Origin: Candidatus Saccharimonadota bacterium
GTDB lineage: Bacteria > Patescibacteriota > Saccharimonadia > Saccharimonadales > Saccharimonadaceae
Direction: 5' to 3'
Assembly: GCA_017506895.1 (NCBI GenBank)
Contig: JAFWBV010000007.1
Location: forward strand, 1 to 64,000
DNA length: 64,000 bases
Positions 1-7,130 of this stretch are shown here, piece by piece (within the stretch, counting starts at the first letter, position 1; each line of letters opens with the position of its first letter). Made by a program: the position numbers and the translations under genes. Below the pieces are notes generated by a model that saw nothing but the letters and a program-made list of their open reading frames with translations, was not told the origin of the DNA and made no database searches.

Positions 1-2
1 AA

Positions 3-884
3 AACTGGACTTTGACGGTCGAAAAGTTTATCAACTTTGTCTCGGATAAAATTTTGCCAGACAGTCGTTTTGCGGAAAGAATTGACGATGAGATGCGCGA
101 GAAAATCACCGACGGTCGCAAGACTATTAACGAAGCGAAAGCTTTGCTGGTGGGGCCGCAGCATTACCGCGCATTAATCGAATCAAATCTGCCAGCGGAG
201 GGCGAGCAAACTTTTGCATTAATTAGCAATCTCAAAAGTGCGCTAGGGCCGCGCAATAAACAGGATTATTTCATGGTGGGCGACTCGGCTATGGCCTACG
301 AAATGTCGCAGACGTTTGGCGACGAAATGAACTTCATTACGATTTTGACGATGCTAGCGATTTTTGCGGTGGTCGTATGCACCTTTAAGTCGTTCTTCGT
401 ATCGATGTTGCTAGTGCTAGTTATTCAATGTGCAGTCTACATTGTGATGGCATATTTATCGCTGATCGGATCGAGCATTTTCTTCATTGCGCTAATAATT
501 GTGCAGTCGATTTTGATGGGCGCGACGATTGACTATGCAATTCTATTTACGTCGTATTATGTTGAAAACCGCAGTTACTTCAAAATGAATATACGTGATG
601 CGCTGATTAATACTTATAATCGTTCCATCAATGCCATTCTCACTTCGGCATCGATTCTAATTATCGTGACGGCGATTGTCGGTAACTTTGCGACCGCAAT
701 CGCGGCGGCAGTCTGCCAGGCGATTTCGCTAGGCACCTTCTGCGCGACTTTAATTATTTTGATTTTGCTACCTGCCCTATTGGCGACCTTGGATAGGTTT
801 GTAGTTAAGCAGCCAAGCGAGAGAATTGCTGACGCCGAGAAAGGCATCAAAAAACTGCTTCGGGGTTTTAAATCATTGTTATAA
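3..884 (+). CDS. MMPL/RND-family transporter, C-terminal part (5' truncated by window)
   Basis: The reading frame is open to the left edge, so only the C-terminal ~294 residues are seen. After a soluble stretch there are about five hydrophobic helices. The motif GATIDYAILF in the fourth is the MMPL/RND signature with the transmembrane Asp that carries protons in characterised members. The protein ends shortly after the last helix in a Lys/Arg-rich tail, which is the usual end of one RND half. The family exports lipids, drugs or polymers driven by the proton gradient; the substrate cannot be told here. A TATAAT box (880-885) overlaps its stop codon and probably serves the next small gene. Confidence 0.85.
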   Translation, partial: NWTLTVEKFINFVSDKILPDSRFAERIDDEMREKITDGRKTINEAKALLVGPQHYRALIESNLPAEGEQTFALISNLKSALGPRNKQDYFMVGDSAMAYEMSQTFGDEMNFITILTMLAIFAVVVCTFKSFFVSMLLVLVIQCAVYIVMAYLSLIGSSIFFIALIIVQSILMGATIDYAILFTSYYVENRSYFKMNIRDALINTYNRSINAILTSASILIIVTAIVGNFATAIAAAVCQAISLGTFCATLIILILLPALLATLDRFVVKQPSERIADAEKGIKKLLRGFKSLL

Positions 885-890
885 TCTAAT

Positions 891-980
891 ATGAAAGAAT
901 CACAGACGCTCAGGGTTATCGATCACGTGCAGGAAGAATACGGCACGGGGACCGAACGATATTTGAACCACAAAAAATAA
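891..980 (+). CDS. possible 29-aa leaderless small protein
   Basis: ATG to TAA encodes 29 charged residues beginning MKESQTLRVIDHV and ending NHKK; I recognise no family. A perfect TATAAT (880-885) ends 5 nt before the ATG, so transcription would start at or within a few bases of the start codon, and there is no Shine-Dalgarno. A rho-independent terminator starts at the stop codon. The promoter, ORF and terminator fill a ~120-nt unit. It could instead be a small non-coding RNA, since the ORF is too short to prove coding. Confidence 0.4.
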   Translation: MKESQTLRVIDHVQEEYGTGTERYLNHKK

Positions 981-1000
981 GCCCTTCGGGGCTTCTTTTT
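979..1000. terminator. bidirectional rho-independent terminator
   Basis: Stem AAGCCC / GGGCTT with a TTCG tetraloop. It has a T-run on the + side and, because A's precede the stem, also on the - side. It ends the small gene on + and the tRNA-Lys transcript on -. Confidence 0.85.
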
Positions 1001-1006
1001 TGGAAT

Positions 1007-1083
1007 TGGTGAGCCGGGAGGGACTCGAACCCTCGACACCAAGCTTAAGAGGCTCGTGCTCTAACCAGCTGAGCTACCGGCCC
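1007..1083 (-). tRNA. tRNA-Lys(CTT)
   Basis: On the minus strand the 7-bp acceptor GGGCCGG/CCGGCTC, a D-arm, the anticodon loop CTCTTAA (anticodon CTT) and a T-arm GAGGG/CCCTC fold properly. The discriminator base is A and CCA is encoded. A minus-strand TATAAT (1109-1114) lies 25 nt before the mature 5' end. The terminator at 979-1000 follows. Confidence 0.95.
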
Positions 1084-1108
1084 GCTCACTGTCAAATAGA
1101 CTCTTCCT

Positions 1109-1132
1109 ATTATACCACAAATCTGTTATAAT
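1109..1132. promoter_or_regulatory. divergent -10 boxes of tRNA-Lys and the RM operon
   Basis: Minus-strand TATAAT at 1109-1114 faces tRNA-Lys. Plus-strand TATAAT at 1127-1132 faces the C5 methyltransferase, whose ATG (1153) is preceded by an AGAGG ribosome-binding site. The boxes are 12 bp apart, so the two promoters probably interfere with each other. Confidence 0.6.
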
Positions 1133-1152
1133 ATAAAGAGTTTAGAGGTAAT

Positions 1153-2241
1153 ATGCAAAACAAAATCGCATTTCGTGTTTTAGACTTATTCTCTGGTGCG
1201 GGCGGTCTTTCTGCTGGTCTTGACATGAACCCAGAAATCAAAACCGTCTTGGCTACCGATTTCATGGCCGATTCTCTCAAAACTTTCAATTACAATTTCA
1301 AAGACGCCCAGACCATTTACGGCGACATCTGTGATGAGACCATCAAAAAAAATATTATCGAAACTGCTAAAAAGCTCCATGTTAATATGATCGTTGGCGG
1401 CCCACCTTGCCAGGGTTTTAGCAACAAGGGTAAAAAACTCGGTCTAAAAGACCCTCGCAACTTCCTTTTCAAGCAATATCTTGAAGTCGTCAAAGCCGTT
1501 CAGCCAGATGTTTTTGTAATTGAAAATGTCAAAGCCATGTCTACCAGTACCAATGGCTGGTTTATTAATGAAATTCTAAAAGAAATTGACAAGCTCGGTT
1601 ATCAGGCAAATTGGGGCATTCTTACCGCCAGTGATTTTGGCGTTCCTCAGAATCGTCAAAGAACTATCATAATTGCCAGTAAAACCAAAGCCATTTCTCT
1701 CCCCGTACCAACACCAATCAAAAAAGTTACCGTACGCGATGCTATTTCTGATTTAGCCTATCTCGAATCCGGCGAAGGTTATGATGAACAAAACTATAAA
1801 ACTAAACCCGATTCAGATTATCAAAAACTTATGCGACAAAATTCAAAAAAACTATACAACCACAAAGCTACCAACCACTCCAAAATCGCACTAGACAAGC
1901 TCAAAATGATTCCACCAGAATCCGGTAAAGAAAATCTTCCTAGCAATCTCCATGGCAAACAAAAGTTCAAAACTACCTGGGGTCGTCTCAAATGGGATTC
2001 TCAAAGCCCAACCATTGACACTCGTTTTGATACTCCATCCAATGGCACTAATAGCCATCCAGTTCTCAATCGTGCCATCACTCCACGCGAAGCAGCTCGT
2101 ATCCAAAGTTTTCCAGATACTTTTAGATTTTTAGGCAGTAAAACTACTATTTGCAAACAAATCGGCAACGCAGTTCCCCCACTTCTCGGCAAAGCAATCG
2201 GTAAAGCAATTGTTAATTCATTAAAGGATAAAAATGTATAA
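1153..2241 (+). CDS. DNA (cytosine-5-)-methyltransferase of a type II RM system
   Basis: 362 aa with the C5-MTase motifs in canonical order: motif I DLFSGAGGLSAG (11-22, SAM binding), motif IV GGPPCQGFS with catalytic Cys86, motif VI ENV (124-126), motif VIII QNRQR (166-170), the target-recognition region at about 190-290, motif IX (REAARIQSFPD) and motif X (QIGNAVPPL). It methylates C5 of cytosine in the host recognition site and so protects it from the partner nuclease. It is first gene of a three-gene operon and overlaps the second by 8 nt. The start is supported by AGAGG about 6 nt upstream. The recognition sequence cannot be read from the protein. Confidence 0.95.
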   Translation: MQNKIAFRVLDLFSGAGGLSAGLDMNPEIKTVLATDFMADSLKTFNYNFKDAQTIYGDICDETIKKNIIETAKKLHVNMIVGGPPCQGFSNKGKKLGLKDPRNFLFKQYLEVVKAVQPDVFVIENVKAMSTSTNGWFINEILKEIDKLGYQANWGILTASDFGVPQNRQRTIIIASKTKAISLPVPTPIKKVTVRDAISDLAYLESGEGYDEQNYKTKPDSDYQKLMRQNSKKLYNHKATNHSKIALDKLKMIPPESGKENLPSNLHGKQKFKTTWGRLKWDSQSPTIDTRFDTPSNGTNSHPVLNRAITPREAARIQSFPDTFRFLGSKTTICKQIGNAVPPLLGKAIGKAIVNSLKDKNV

Positions 2242-2941
2242 AACCTACAACGACGATGCCTATAAGATTTTATCTACTCTTATTAATGAAAAGCGTAAAG
2301 TCGACCACATTATCACAGATCCACCATATAATATTTCCCAAAAAAATAATTTCACGACCATGAACAGCGCCAAAAGAACGGGTATCGATTTTGGTAATTG
2401 GGACAAAGGCTTTGATTTAACATCTTGGATTCCGCTTGCTGCATCCCTATTAAAATCCGGAGGCACCTTCATCGTTTTCAATTCCTATCGCAATATCACG
2501 CCAATCATCACTGAACTTGAAAACTGCGGAATGGTTGTCAAAGATATAATTAAATGGATCAAAAGTAATCCCATGCCACGCAATATTAACCGAAGATACG
2601 TTCAAGACACCGAATTCGCCATTTGGGCCGTCAAACCAAAAAAGCCTTGGGTCTTTAATCTTCCTGAAAACGCTAAATATTTACGTGCAGAGTATAAAAC
2701 TCCAACAGTCCTAGGCAAAGAAAGGGTCGGCCACCCTACTCAAAAAAGCCTCAAACTTATGACTGATATCATCAAAGTTCATACCAATCCCGGCGATTGC
2801 GTCCTTGATCCATTTATGGGCAGCGGTACTACCGGCGTCGCCGCCATCAATCTCTCACGTGATTTTATTGGCATCGAAATCGACGAATCATATTACAAAA
2901 CAGCACTAAATAGATTAGAAAGGGCTAGTCATGAACACTGA
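2234..2941 (+). CDS. beta-class N4-cytosine/N6-adenine DNA methyltransferase
   Basis: 235 aa. The catalytic motif IV DPPYN (29-33) precedes the SAM-binding motif I DPFMGSGTTG (192-201); this circular order defines the beta class of amino-methyltransferases. Length is typical for a stand-alone type II enzyme. DPPY fits m6A or m4C, so the base is not settled. Overlaps of 8 nt upstream and 11 nt downstream indicate translational coupling. Pairing with a C5-MTase and an HNH nuclease resembles type IIS systems with asymmetric sites, in which each strand needs its own methylase (an inference from known examples such as MnlI, HphI and Eco31I). The stop codon is TGA. Confidence 0.92.
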   Translation: MYKTYNDDAYKILSTLINEKRKVDHIITDPPYNISQKNNFTTMNSAKRTGIDFGNWDKGFDLTSWIPLAASLLKSGGTFIVFNSYRNITPIITELENCGMVVKDIIKWIKSNPMPRNINRRYVQDTEFAIWAVKPKKPWVFNLPENAKYLRAEYKTPTVLGKERVGHPTQKSLKLMTDIIKVHTNPGDCVLDPFMGSGTTGVAAINLSRDFIGIEIDESYYKTALNRLERASHEH

Positions 2942-4103
2942 AAATTTATTAAAAAAAGCTTCGCTCGAAACACTTCTTGCGGTTTTCTTCAATTCCAGTC
3001 AAAAACCAAATGGCAATTTTGCTGTACAAACCAACTATCGCAAAGGTACTAGCAAATATTTTGAAAAAATTATTTTAAATCCCAGTTCATATCAAGACAC
3101 CGCAAAAAGATTATCCAAAAAATATAATTTAGACTTCAAGCAGGTCAGCTCCACAATTGTCGAAGCCGAAATTATCAATGAACGAAGCTATACACTTGAT
3201 GAATTTACATCCGCAGTATATGAATCCATTCTCCCAAAACTTACCTTTGCCACAAACTATGATATCGAACTCGCGAAAGCGTTGTTCGTTTTTCGTGGCA
3301 GTCCCGATTTTACCCTTTCATTTTATTCAGTCGATTTAAAACACCCTTCCGAGTCTTATAATGATAATCTGTTCAAGCTCTTACTATCTACTGACGAATT
3401 GTTGTCTCGTTTAAATCTTAATTTCCGAGAATTACAGCCAGAATATGTAAATGGCATTGCAAAACGCAATACTCAAATTCGCATTAATCTCAAATGGTAC
3501 TATGAAAATGTTGCCAAAACTGAAATTCTAAACGAGTTTAAATACGACGTGATGGCACAAAACTACACCAATTTAGGCGAAATACGCAAACCCGGTTCAT
3601 TCGAAGAAAGATGGATTCTCTATCGACAGTCTATTCTCAACCGCCAACTTTCTTCATCTGAAATCAACAGTATGCGAGATGCTCTCAATTTTACGTCCAA
3701 GGAAGCCGAAGAACATCCAGAAAATACATTTACTGTTCGCAACCAAAAAATTGTAGCCTACGCCCGTGAAACTTTCGCAGATATTTGTGTAGGTTGTCAT
3801 CACAAATATCATATTAAGGATCGCTCCTTTTTAATGCCACGCAATAATCGTTATTATTTCGAAATCAACCATGTCATTCCTTACGCCAACGATTCCAAAG
3901 CTGTAGATGTCCTAGACAATCTAGTAAAACTTTGCCCAATTTGTCATCGAGCACTTACACCTAATCGCGCTTTTCCTGAGCTTCAAAAAGAAATTATCAA
4001 AAACGAACTAGATTCTCGTCCCGAAGTTAAACAATTTGTCTTATCAAAAATGCCTAACCCCACTCTTTCACCAGTAGATTATATTTATGGTTTATTAAAA
4101 TAA
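2931..4103 (+). CDS. HNH-family restriction endonuclease (probable type IIS-like)
   Basis: 390 aa. The C-terminal third holds an HNH/beta-beta-alpha-metal nuclease domain: CVGC (286-289), the INH motif with His314, a conserved DNLVKLC stretch and CPIC (335-338). The two CxxC pairs would bind a structural zinc. The N-terminal ~280 residues match nothing I recognise and probably carry DNA recognition. Position directly after two methyltransferases, with an 11-nt overlap, identifies it as the cognate nuclease. No terminator is obvious after it; a long inverted repeat follows at 4153-4229. Confidence 0.85.
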   Translation: MNTENLLKKASLETLLAVFFNSSQKPNGNFAVQTNYRKGTSKYFEKIILNPSSYQDTAKRLSKKYNLDFKQVSSTIVEAEIINERSYTLDEFTSAVYESILPKLTFATNYDIELAKALFVFRGSPDFTLSFYSVDLKHPSESYNDNLFKLLLSTDELLSRLNLNFRELQPEYVNGIAKRNTQIRINLKWYYENVAKTEILNEFKYDVMAQNYTNLGEIRKPGSFEERWILYRQSILNRQLSSSEINSMRDALNFTSKEAEEHPENTFTVRNQKIVAYARETFADICVGCHHKYHIKDRSFLMPRNNRYYFEINHVIPYANDSKAVDVLDNLVKLCPICHRALTPNRAFPELQKEIIKNELDSRPEVKQFVLSKMPNPTLSPVDYIYGLLK

Positions 4104-4152
4104 CTTGTAAAACTCAGGCTAGTGCCTTTAAAAGATAATTGTCGTCGGATAT

Positions 4153-4229
4153 GTGGCTAATAGTTCATTTTGAGTTAGTAGCTTGGGCTAGCACTCTTGA
4201 GCGCTGATTCAAAAGAACTATTAGCTCAC
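4153..4229. repeat. 77-bp imperfect inverted repeat downstream of the RM cassette
   Basis: Arms 4153-4173 (GTGGCTAATAGTTC...) and 4209-4229 (...GAACTATTAGCTCAC) are complementary over about 20 positions with few mismatches. The ~35-nt loop contains a smaller near-palindrome AGCACTCTTGAGCGCT. It lies between convergent genes and lacks a T-tract, so it is not a standard terminator. A small element remnant or a boundary of the RM island is possible. Confidence 0.55.
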
Positions 4230-4239
4230 ATTTACATCA

Positions 4240-5757
4240 CTACTTAGCGTACTCTACGGCTCGTGTCTCGCGAATCACATTCACTTTAATGACGCCAGGA
4301 TAACTCATTGTCGCTTCAATTTTATTAGCAATATCTCTTGCCAACTTCAATGCCGACAAATCATCAATCTGCTTTGGCTCCACAATTACGCGAATCTCAC
4401 GCCCAGCCGAAATTGCATAAGCTTTATCAATTCCAGTAAACGAAGTAGCGATGTTCTCAAGATCGCGCATTCTTTCTGCAAAGTTTTCCGCCGAAATATT
4501 CCTTGCTCCTGGCCTTGCCGCCGAAATTGCATCAACTATTTTTACAATCACTGCTTCTGGTGTAGTCGGTTCAATGTCATCATGATGCGCTGCCATTGCA
4601 TGTACAACTGGTTCAGGCATACCATATTTCTTTGCAAGTTCGGCACCGATTTCAGCATGCTTCCCTTCAATTTTATGCGTTACTGCCTTACCGATATCGT
4701 GTAATAAAGTTGCAGTTTTAGCGATTCGTTTATCCGCGCCAATTTCTTCTGCAATCATTCCTGCCATATGAGCCATTTCAATTGAATGAAGAAGCACATT
4801 TTGCCCATATGAAGTACGGAATTTCAACTCACCTAACAGATGTAAAATCTCTCTTGGTATCCCCACTACCCCCACCTCGCGTGCTGCATCTTCACCCGCC
4901 CGTACAACTTCTTTTTCAATCTCACGTTCTGCTTTAGCCACAGATTCTTCGATCGAAGCCGGGTTAATTCGTCCATCCTTCATCAATCTTTCCAAAGCAT
5001 ATCTTGCAACTTGTCTTCTAATTGGATCAAACGAAGACAGCACAATCATACCAGGCGTATCGTCTACTAATACATCTACGCCAGTCGCTCGCTGTAAAGC
5101 TTGAATATTTCGTCCTTCCTTACCGATGATTCGTCCTTTCATATCATCATCTGGCAATTTCAAAGCCGTCACCGTCCTATCAGCCGTTACTTCCGACGAC
5201 ATTCTTTCCATCGCCGTAAGTAACATCGCCTGTGCCGTATCATCAATATCGTGCTTAAATTCTTTTTGTTCTTTCACTATTAATCCAGTTAAATCCTGTT
5301 TAATATCGTTCTCAGTCATCTTCATTAACTTGTCTCTAGCATCGGCCTTTGAAAGTCCAGCGATTTTTTCAAGTTTTTCATGCTGCTTTGTTCTGATATC
5401 CCGAACTTCATTTTTTAAATCTTCGAGTTCTTTTTCTTCTTTGTTTAGTTTTTCGGTCTTTTTCTCAAGCTGGTCCAATTTAGCGTCTAACGCTGTTTCA
5501 CGTTCCGCCAAACGATTATCCGTGCGCTTCCACTCCTTGCGCCTTTCATTTTCTTCTGCTTGATTTTTTTCAGTAATTTTAGCTGCTTCTTTTCTAGCGT
5601 TCAAAACAATTTCACTTGCCTCGCGTTTTGCTTTTTGCACTAAATCTTCAGCCTTGCTCCTACCGCCATTTTCATTACGCTTGTTGTATGCGAAAATTCC
5701 TCCCGCACCAACAGCTAACCCCACCACAGCGGCAATTACTGGAATTATTATTTCCAT
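4240..5757 (-). CDS. rny: ribonuclease Y
   Basis: 505 aa with RNase Y architecture: an N-terminal membrane helix (about residues 3-24), a long charged coiled coil (about 35-190), a KH domain with GRIIGKEGRNIQ, and an HD domain with LLHDIGK and the AAHHDD metal site. RNase Y is the membrane-tethered endonuclease that starts mRNA decay in many bacteria lacking RNase E. The ATG is preceded by AAGGGA. Two possible -10 boxes lie upstream, giving a leader of roughly 60-80 nt. Confidence 0.97.
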   Translation of the reverse strand: MEIIIPVIAAVVGLAVGAGGIFAYNKRNENGGRSKAEDLVQKAKREASEIVLNARKEAAKITEKNQAEENERRKEWKRTDNRLAERETALDAKLDQLEKKTEKLNKEEKELEDLKNEVRDIRTKQHEKLEKIAGLSKADARDKLMKMTENDIKQDLTGLIVKEQKEFKHDIDDTAQAMLLTAMERMSSEVTADRTVTALKLPDDDMKGRIIGKEGRNIQALQRATGVDVLVDDTPGMIVLSSFDPIRRQVARYALERLMKDGRINPASIEESVAKAEREIEKEVVRAGEDAAREVGVVGIPREILHLLGELKFRTSYGQNVLLHSIEMAHMAGMIAEEIGADKRIAKTATLLHDIGKAVTHKIEGKHAEIGAELAKKYGMPEPVVHAMAAHHDDIEPTTPEAVIVKIVDAISAARPGARNISAENFAERMRDLENIATSFTGIDKAYAISAGREIRVIVEPKQIDDLSALKLARDIANKIEATMSYPGVIKVNVIRETRAVEYAK

Positions 5758-5822
5758 ATTCCCTTTCTAATTGTTTTTGTCGATATTTTTCTCTATACCA
5801 ACGGGTTAACAAATAACATCAA

Positions 5823-5847
5823 ATTATAATATTCCACTCTTATTATA
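5823..5847 (-). promoter_or_regulatory. tandem -10 boxes upstream of rny
   Basis: Two TATAAT hexamers on the minus strand (5842-5847 and 5823-5828), 19 nt apart, suggest two start sites for rny. The 5758-5942 gap otherwise holds the hairpin at 5882-5910 and the start region of the next plus-strand gene. Confidence 0.5.
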
Positions 5848-5881
5848 TCACATTTTAATGAAAAATCACGTCACTCAACAC

Positions 5882-5910
5882 ACTCAAGCTTGCTTTTTTT
5901 AAGCTCAAGT
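5882..5910 (-). other. hairpin between rny and the 72-aa gene
   Basis: ACTCAAGCTT and AAGCTCAAGT flank GCTTTTTTT. Read on the minus strand the 10-bp stem closes fully, with two G-U pairs; on the plus strand there are two mismatches. It lies upstream of the rny promoter and has no T-tract after it on either strand. Role unknown. Confidence 0.4.
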
Positions 5911-5942
5911 CATAAACTAGTAAAAATAATTGGAGATATAAA

Positions 5943-6161
5943 GTGGGTTATTTAGAAGAAATGTTAATTAGAAATGGCGTAATCTACCACGCACCCGATG
6001 GGACAAGCTCTTATATAGAAGGGAGTCTTGTTTCTAATACACTCGTTGTCAGAGATTCTTCCGGCTGGGTCACCCACCGTATTGAGCGCGCATCCAATGG
6101 CGTTGATTTAGTCGTTCGCAATGTCTCTACTGGTCTTGTCGAAACTAGAGTTAAAATTTAA
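5943..6161 (+). CDS. hypothetical 72-aa protein
   Basis: GTG start, with TTGGAGA about 8 nt upstream, which favours it over an in-frame ATG at 5961. The product alternates hydrophobic and polar residues ([19 protein letters not shown]...) as in a small all-beta fold; there is no signal peptide, membrane helix or cysteine. I recognise no family. Its end overlaps the convergent dnaJ end by 4 nt. Confidence 0.6.
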   Translation: MGYLEEMLIRNGVIYHAPDGTSSYIEGSLVSNTLVVRDSSGWVTHRIERASNGVDLVVRNVSTGLVETRVKI

Positions 6162-7069
6162 CCCCAAAAACCACGTTTTTTATTATTTTTAAATTCTTCC
6201 AAAAGTTCTTTTTGCTTTCGTGACAAATTTTTTGGCGTGTCAACTATGATAGTTACAATATGTGGACCTCTATCGCCATCGGCACGGAATGGTACTCCAT
6301 GACCAGACAGTTTGAATGGAGTTCCAGACTGTGTCCCAGCTGGTACTTTCATTGTTACTTTCCCATCAACAGTCTCAACTTCTATCTCACACCCCAAAGC
6401 AGCATCCACCATATCCACATGTTCTTCTGAAAGAATGATTGCGCCTTCCCGTGTTAAATGTTTATGTGGTTTCACCCTTATTCTTATATACAAATCGCCC
6501 GCTTCTGTTCCACCTTCTGGCGCAGGACCACCTTTGCCATGAAGTTTGATTGACATCCCATCATCTATCCCAGCGGGTATCTTTACTTTTATTTGTTCGC
6601 CACTATTGGTAGAAACTGTCTTATTAGCACCAAATATCGCTTCTTCAAATGATAACGTAACCGATGTTTGATAATCTGCTCCTTTTCTGGCTCTTCTAGC
6701 ACCGCCGCCAAATCCAAAAATACTGCTAAGTATATCATCAAACCCACCTCCACCAAAATCAAAACTGAATGCCTGCCCATTATAATTAAAGTTTCCTCCA
6801 TTTCCAAATGGATTGCCACCTGCAAAAGGATTTCCCGCCGAACCCCCTACGCCTGCATGACCAAAACGGTCATAACGTTCACGCTTCTGCTTATCACTCA
6901 GGACATCATGTGCTTCATTAATCTCTTTAAACTTTTCTTCTGCTTCTTTATTTCCAGGATTCTTGTCCGGATGATATTTAACTGCCAACTTTCGGTAAGC
7001 CTTTTTTATCTCATCATCAGAAGCATTCTTCGGAACGCCTAAAACTTCATAATAATCTTTTTTCGTCAT
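6158..7069 (-). CDS. DnaJ/CbpA-type co-chaperone without zinc finger
   Basis: 303 aa from ATG 7069 ([11 protein letters not shown]). Domains are an N-terminal J domain with HPD in the loop (KYHPDKNPG), a Gly/Phe-rich linker (about 75-135) and two beta-sandwich substrate-binding domains. The four CxxCxGxG repeats of classical DnaJ are absent, so it is a CbpA-like type II J protein. It stimulates the DnaK ATPase. A longer frame from GTG 7096 starts inside the CIRCE operator and upstream of the -10 box, so I reject that start. The promoter places the RNA 5' end at or within about 3 nt of the ATG, with no Shine-Dalgarno. No dnaK or grpE is in the window. Confidence 0.93.
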   Translation of the reverse strand: MTKKDYYEVLGVPKNASDDEIKKAYRKLAVKYHPDKNPGNKEAEEKFKEINEAHDVLSDKQKRERYDRFGHAGVGGSAGNPFAGGNPFGNGGNFNYNGQAFSFDFGGGGFDDILSSIFGFGGGARRARKGADYQTSVTLSFEEAIFGANKTVSTNSGEQIKVKIPAGIDDGMSIKLHGKGGPAPEGGTEAGDLYIRIRVKPHKHLTREGAIILSEEHVDMVDAALGCEIEVETVDGKVTMKVPAGTQSGTPFKLSGHGVPFRADGDRGPHIVTIIVDTPKNLSRKQKELLEEFKNNKKRGFWG

Positions 7070-7078
7070 AACAATCCC

Positions 7079-7116
7079 ATTATATACCACTAGCACTCAT
7101 AATGCAAGAGTGCTAG
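7079..7116 (-). promoter_or_regulatory. CIRCE operator and dnaJ promoter
   Basis: CTAGCACTC-N9-GAGTGCTAG (7090-7116) matches the HrcA-binding CIRCE element except at the end bases. The promoter is embedded in it: -35 TTGCAT (7102-7107) lies in the spacer, followed by a 17-nt gap and -10 TATAAT (7079-7084). HrcA binding would cover the -35. The start codon lies 9 nt past the -10. Confidence 0.9.
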
Positions 7117-7130
7117 ATTTTTCTCAAAAT

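Noticed and set aside
12-884. TTG at 12 as true start of the MMPL gene
   Set aside because: The frame is open to the edge and the visible part is only the C-terminal half of an RND protein, so the start lies outside the window.
1153-4103. Phage-defence system such as BREX or DISARM
   Set aside because: Only two methylases and an HNH nuclease are present; no helicase, PglZ or DrmA-type genes. A type II RM system explains all three.
4190-4206. CIRCE-like site in the inverted repeat near rny
   Set aside because: It has AGCACTC but the second half follows after 2 nt, not 9, and is imperfect; no heat-shock gene is next to it.
5126-5563. 145-codon ORF opposite rny
   Set aside because: It is a Ser/Phe-rich shadow of the coiled-coil region of rny; the opposite strand has clear RNase Y domains.
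7070-7096. Longer DnaJ start (GTG 7096)
   Set aside because: It lies inside the CIRCE operator and upstream of the -10 box; the canonical [11 protein letters not shown] start is at 7069.
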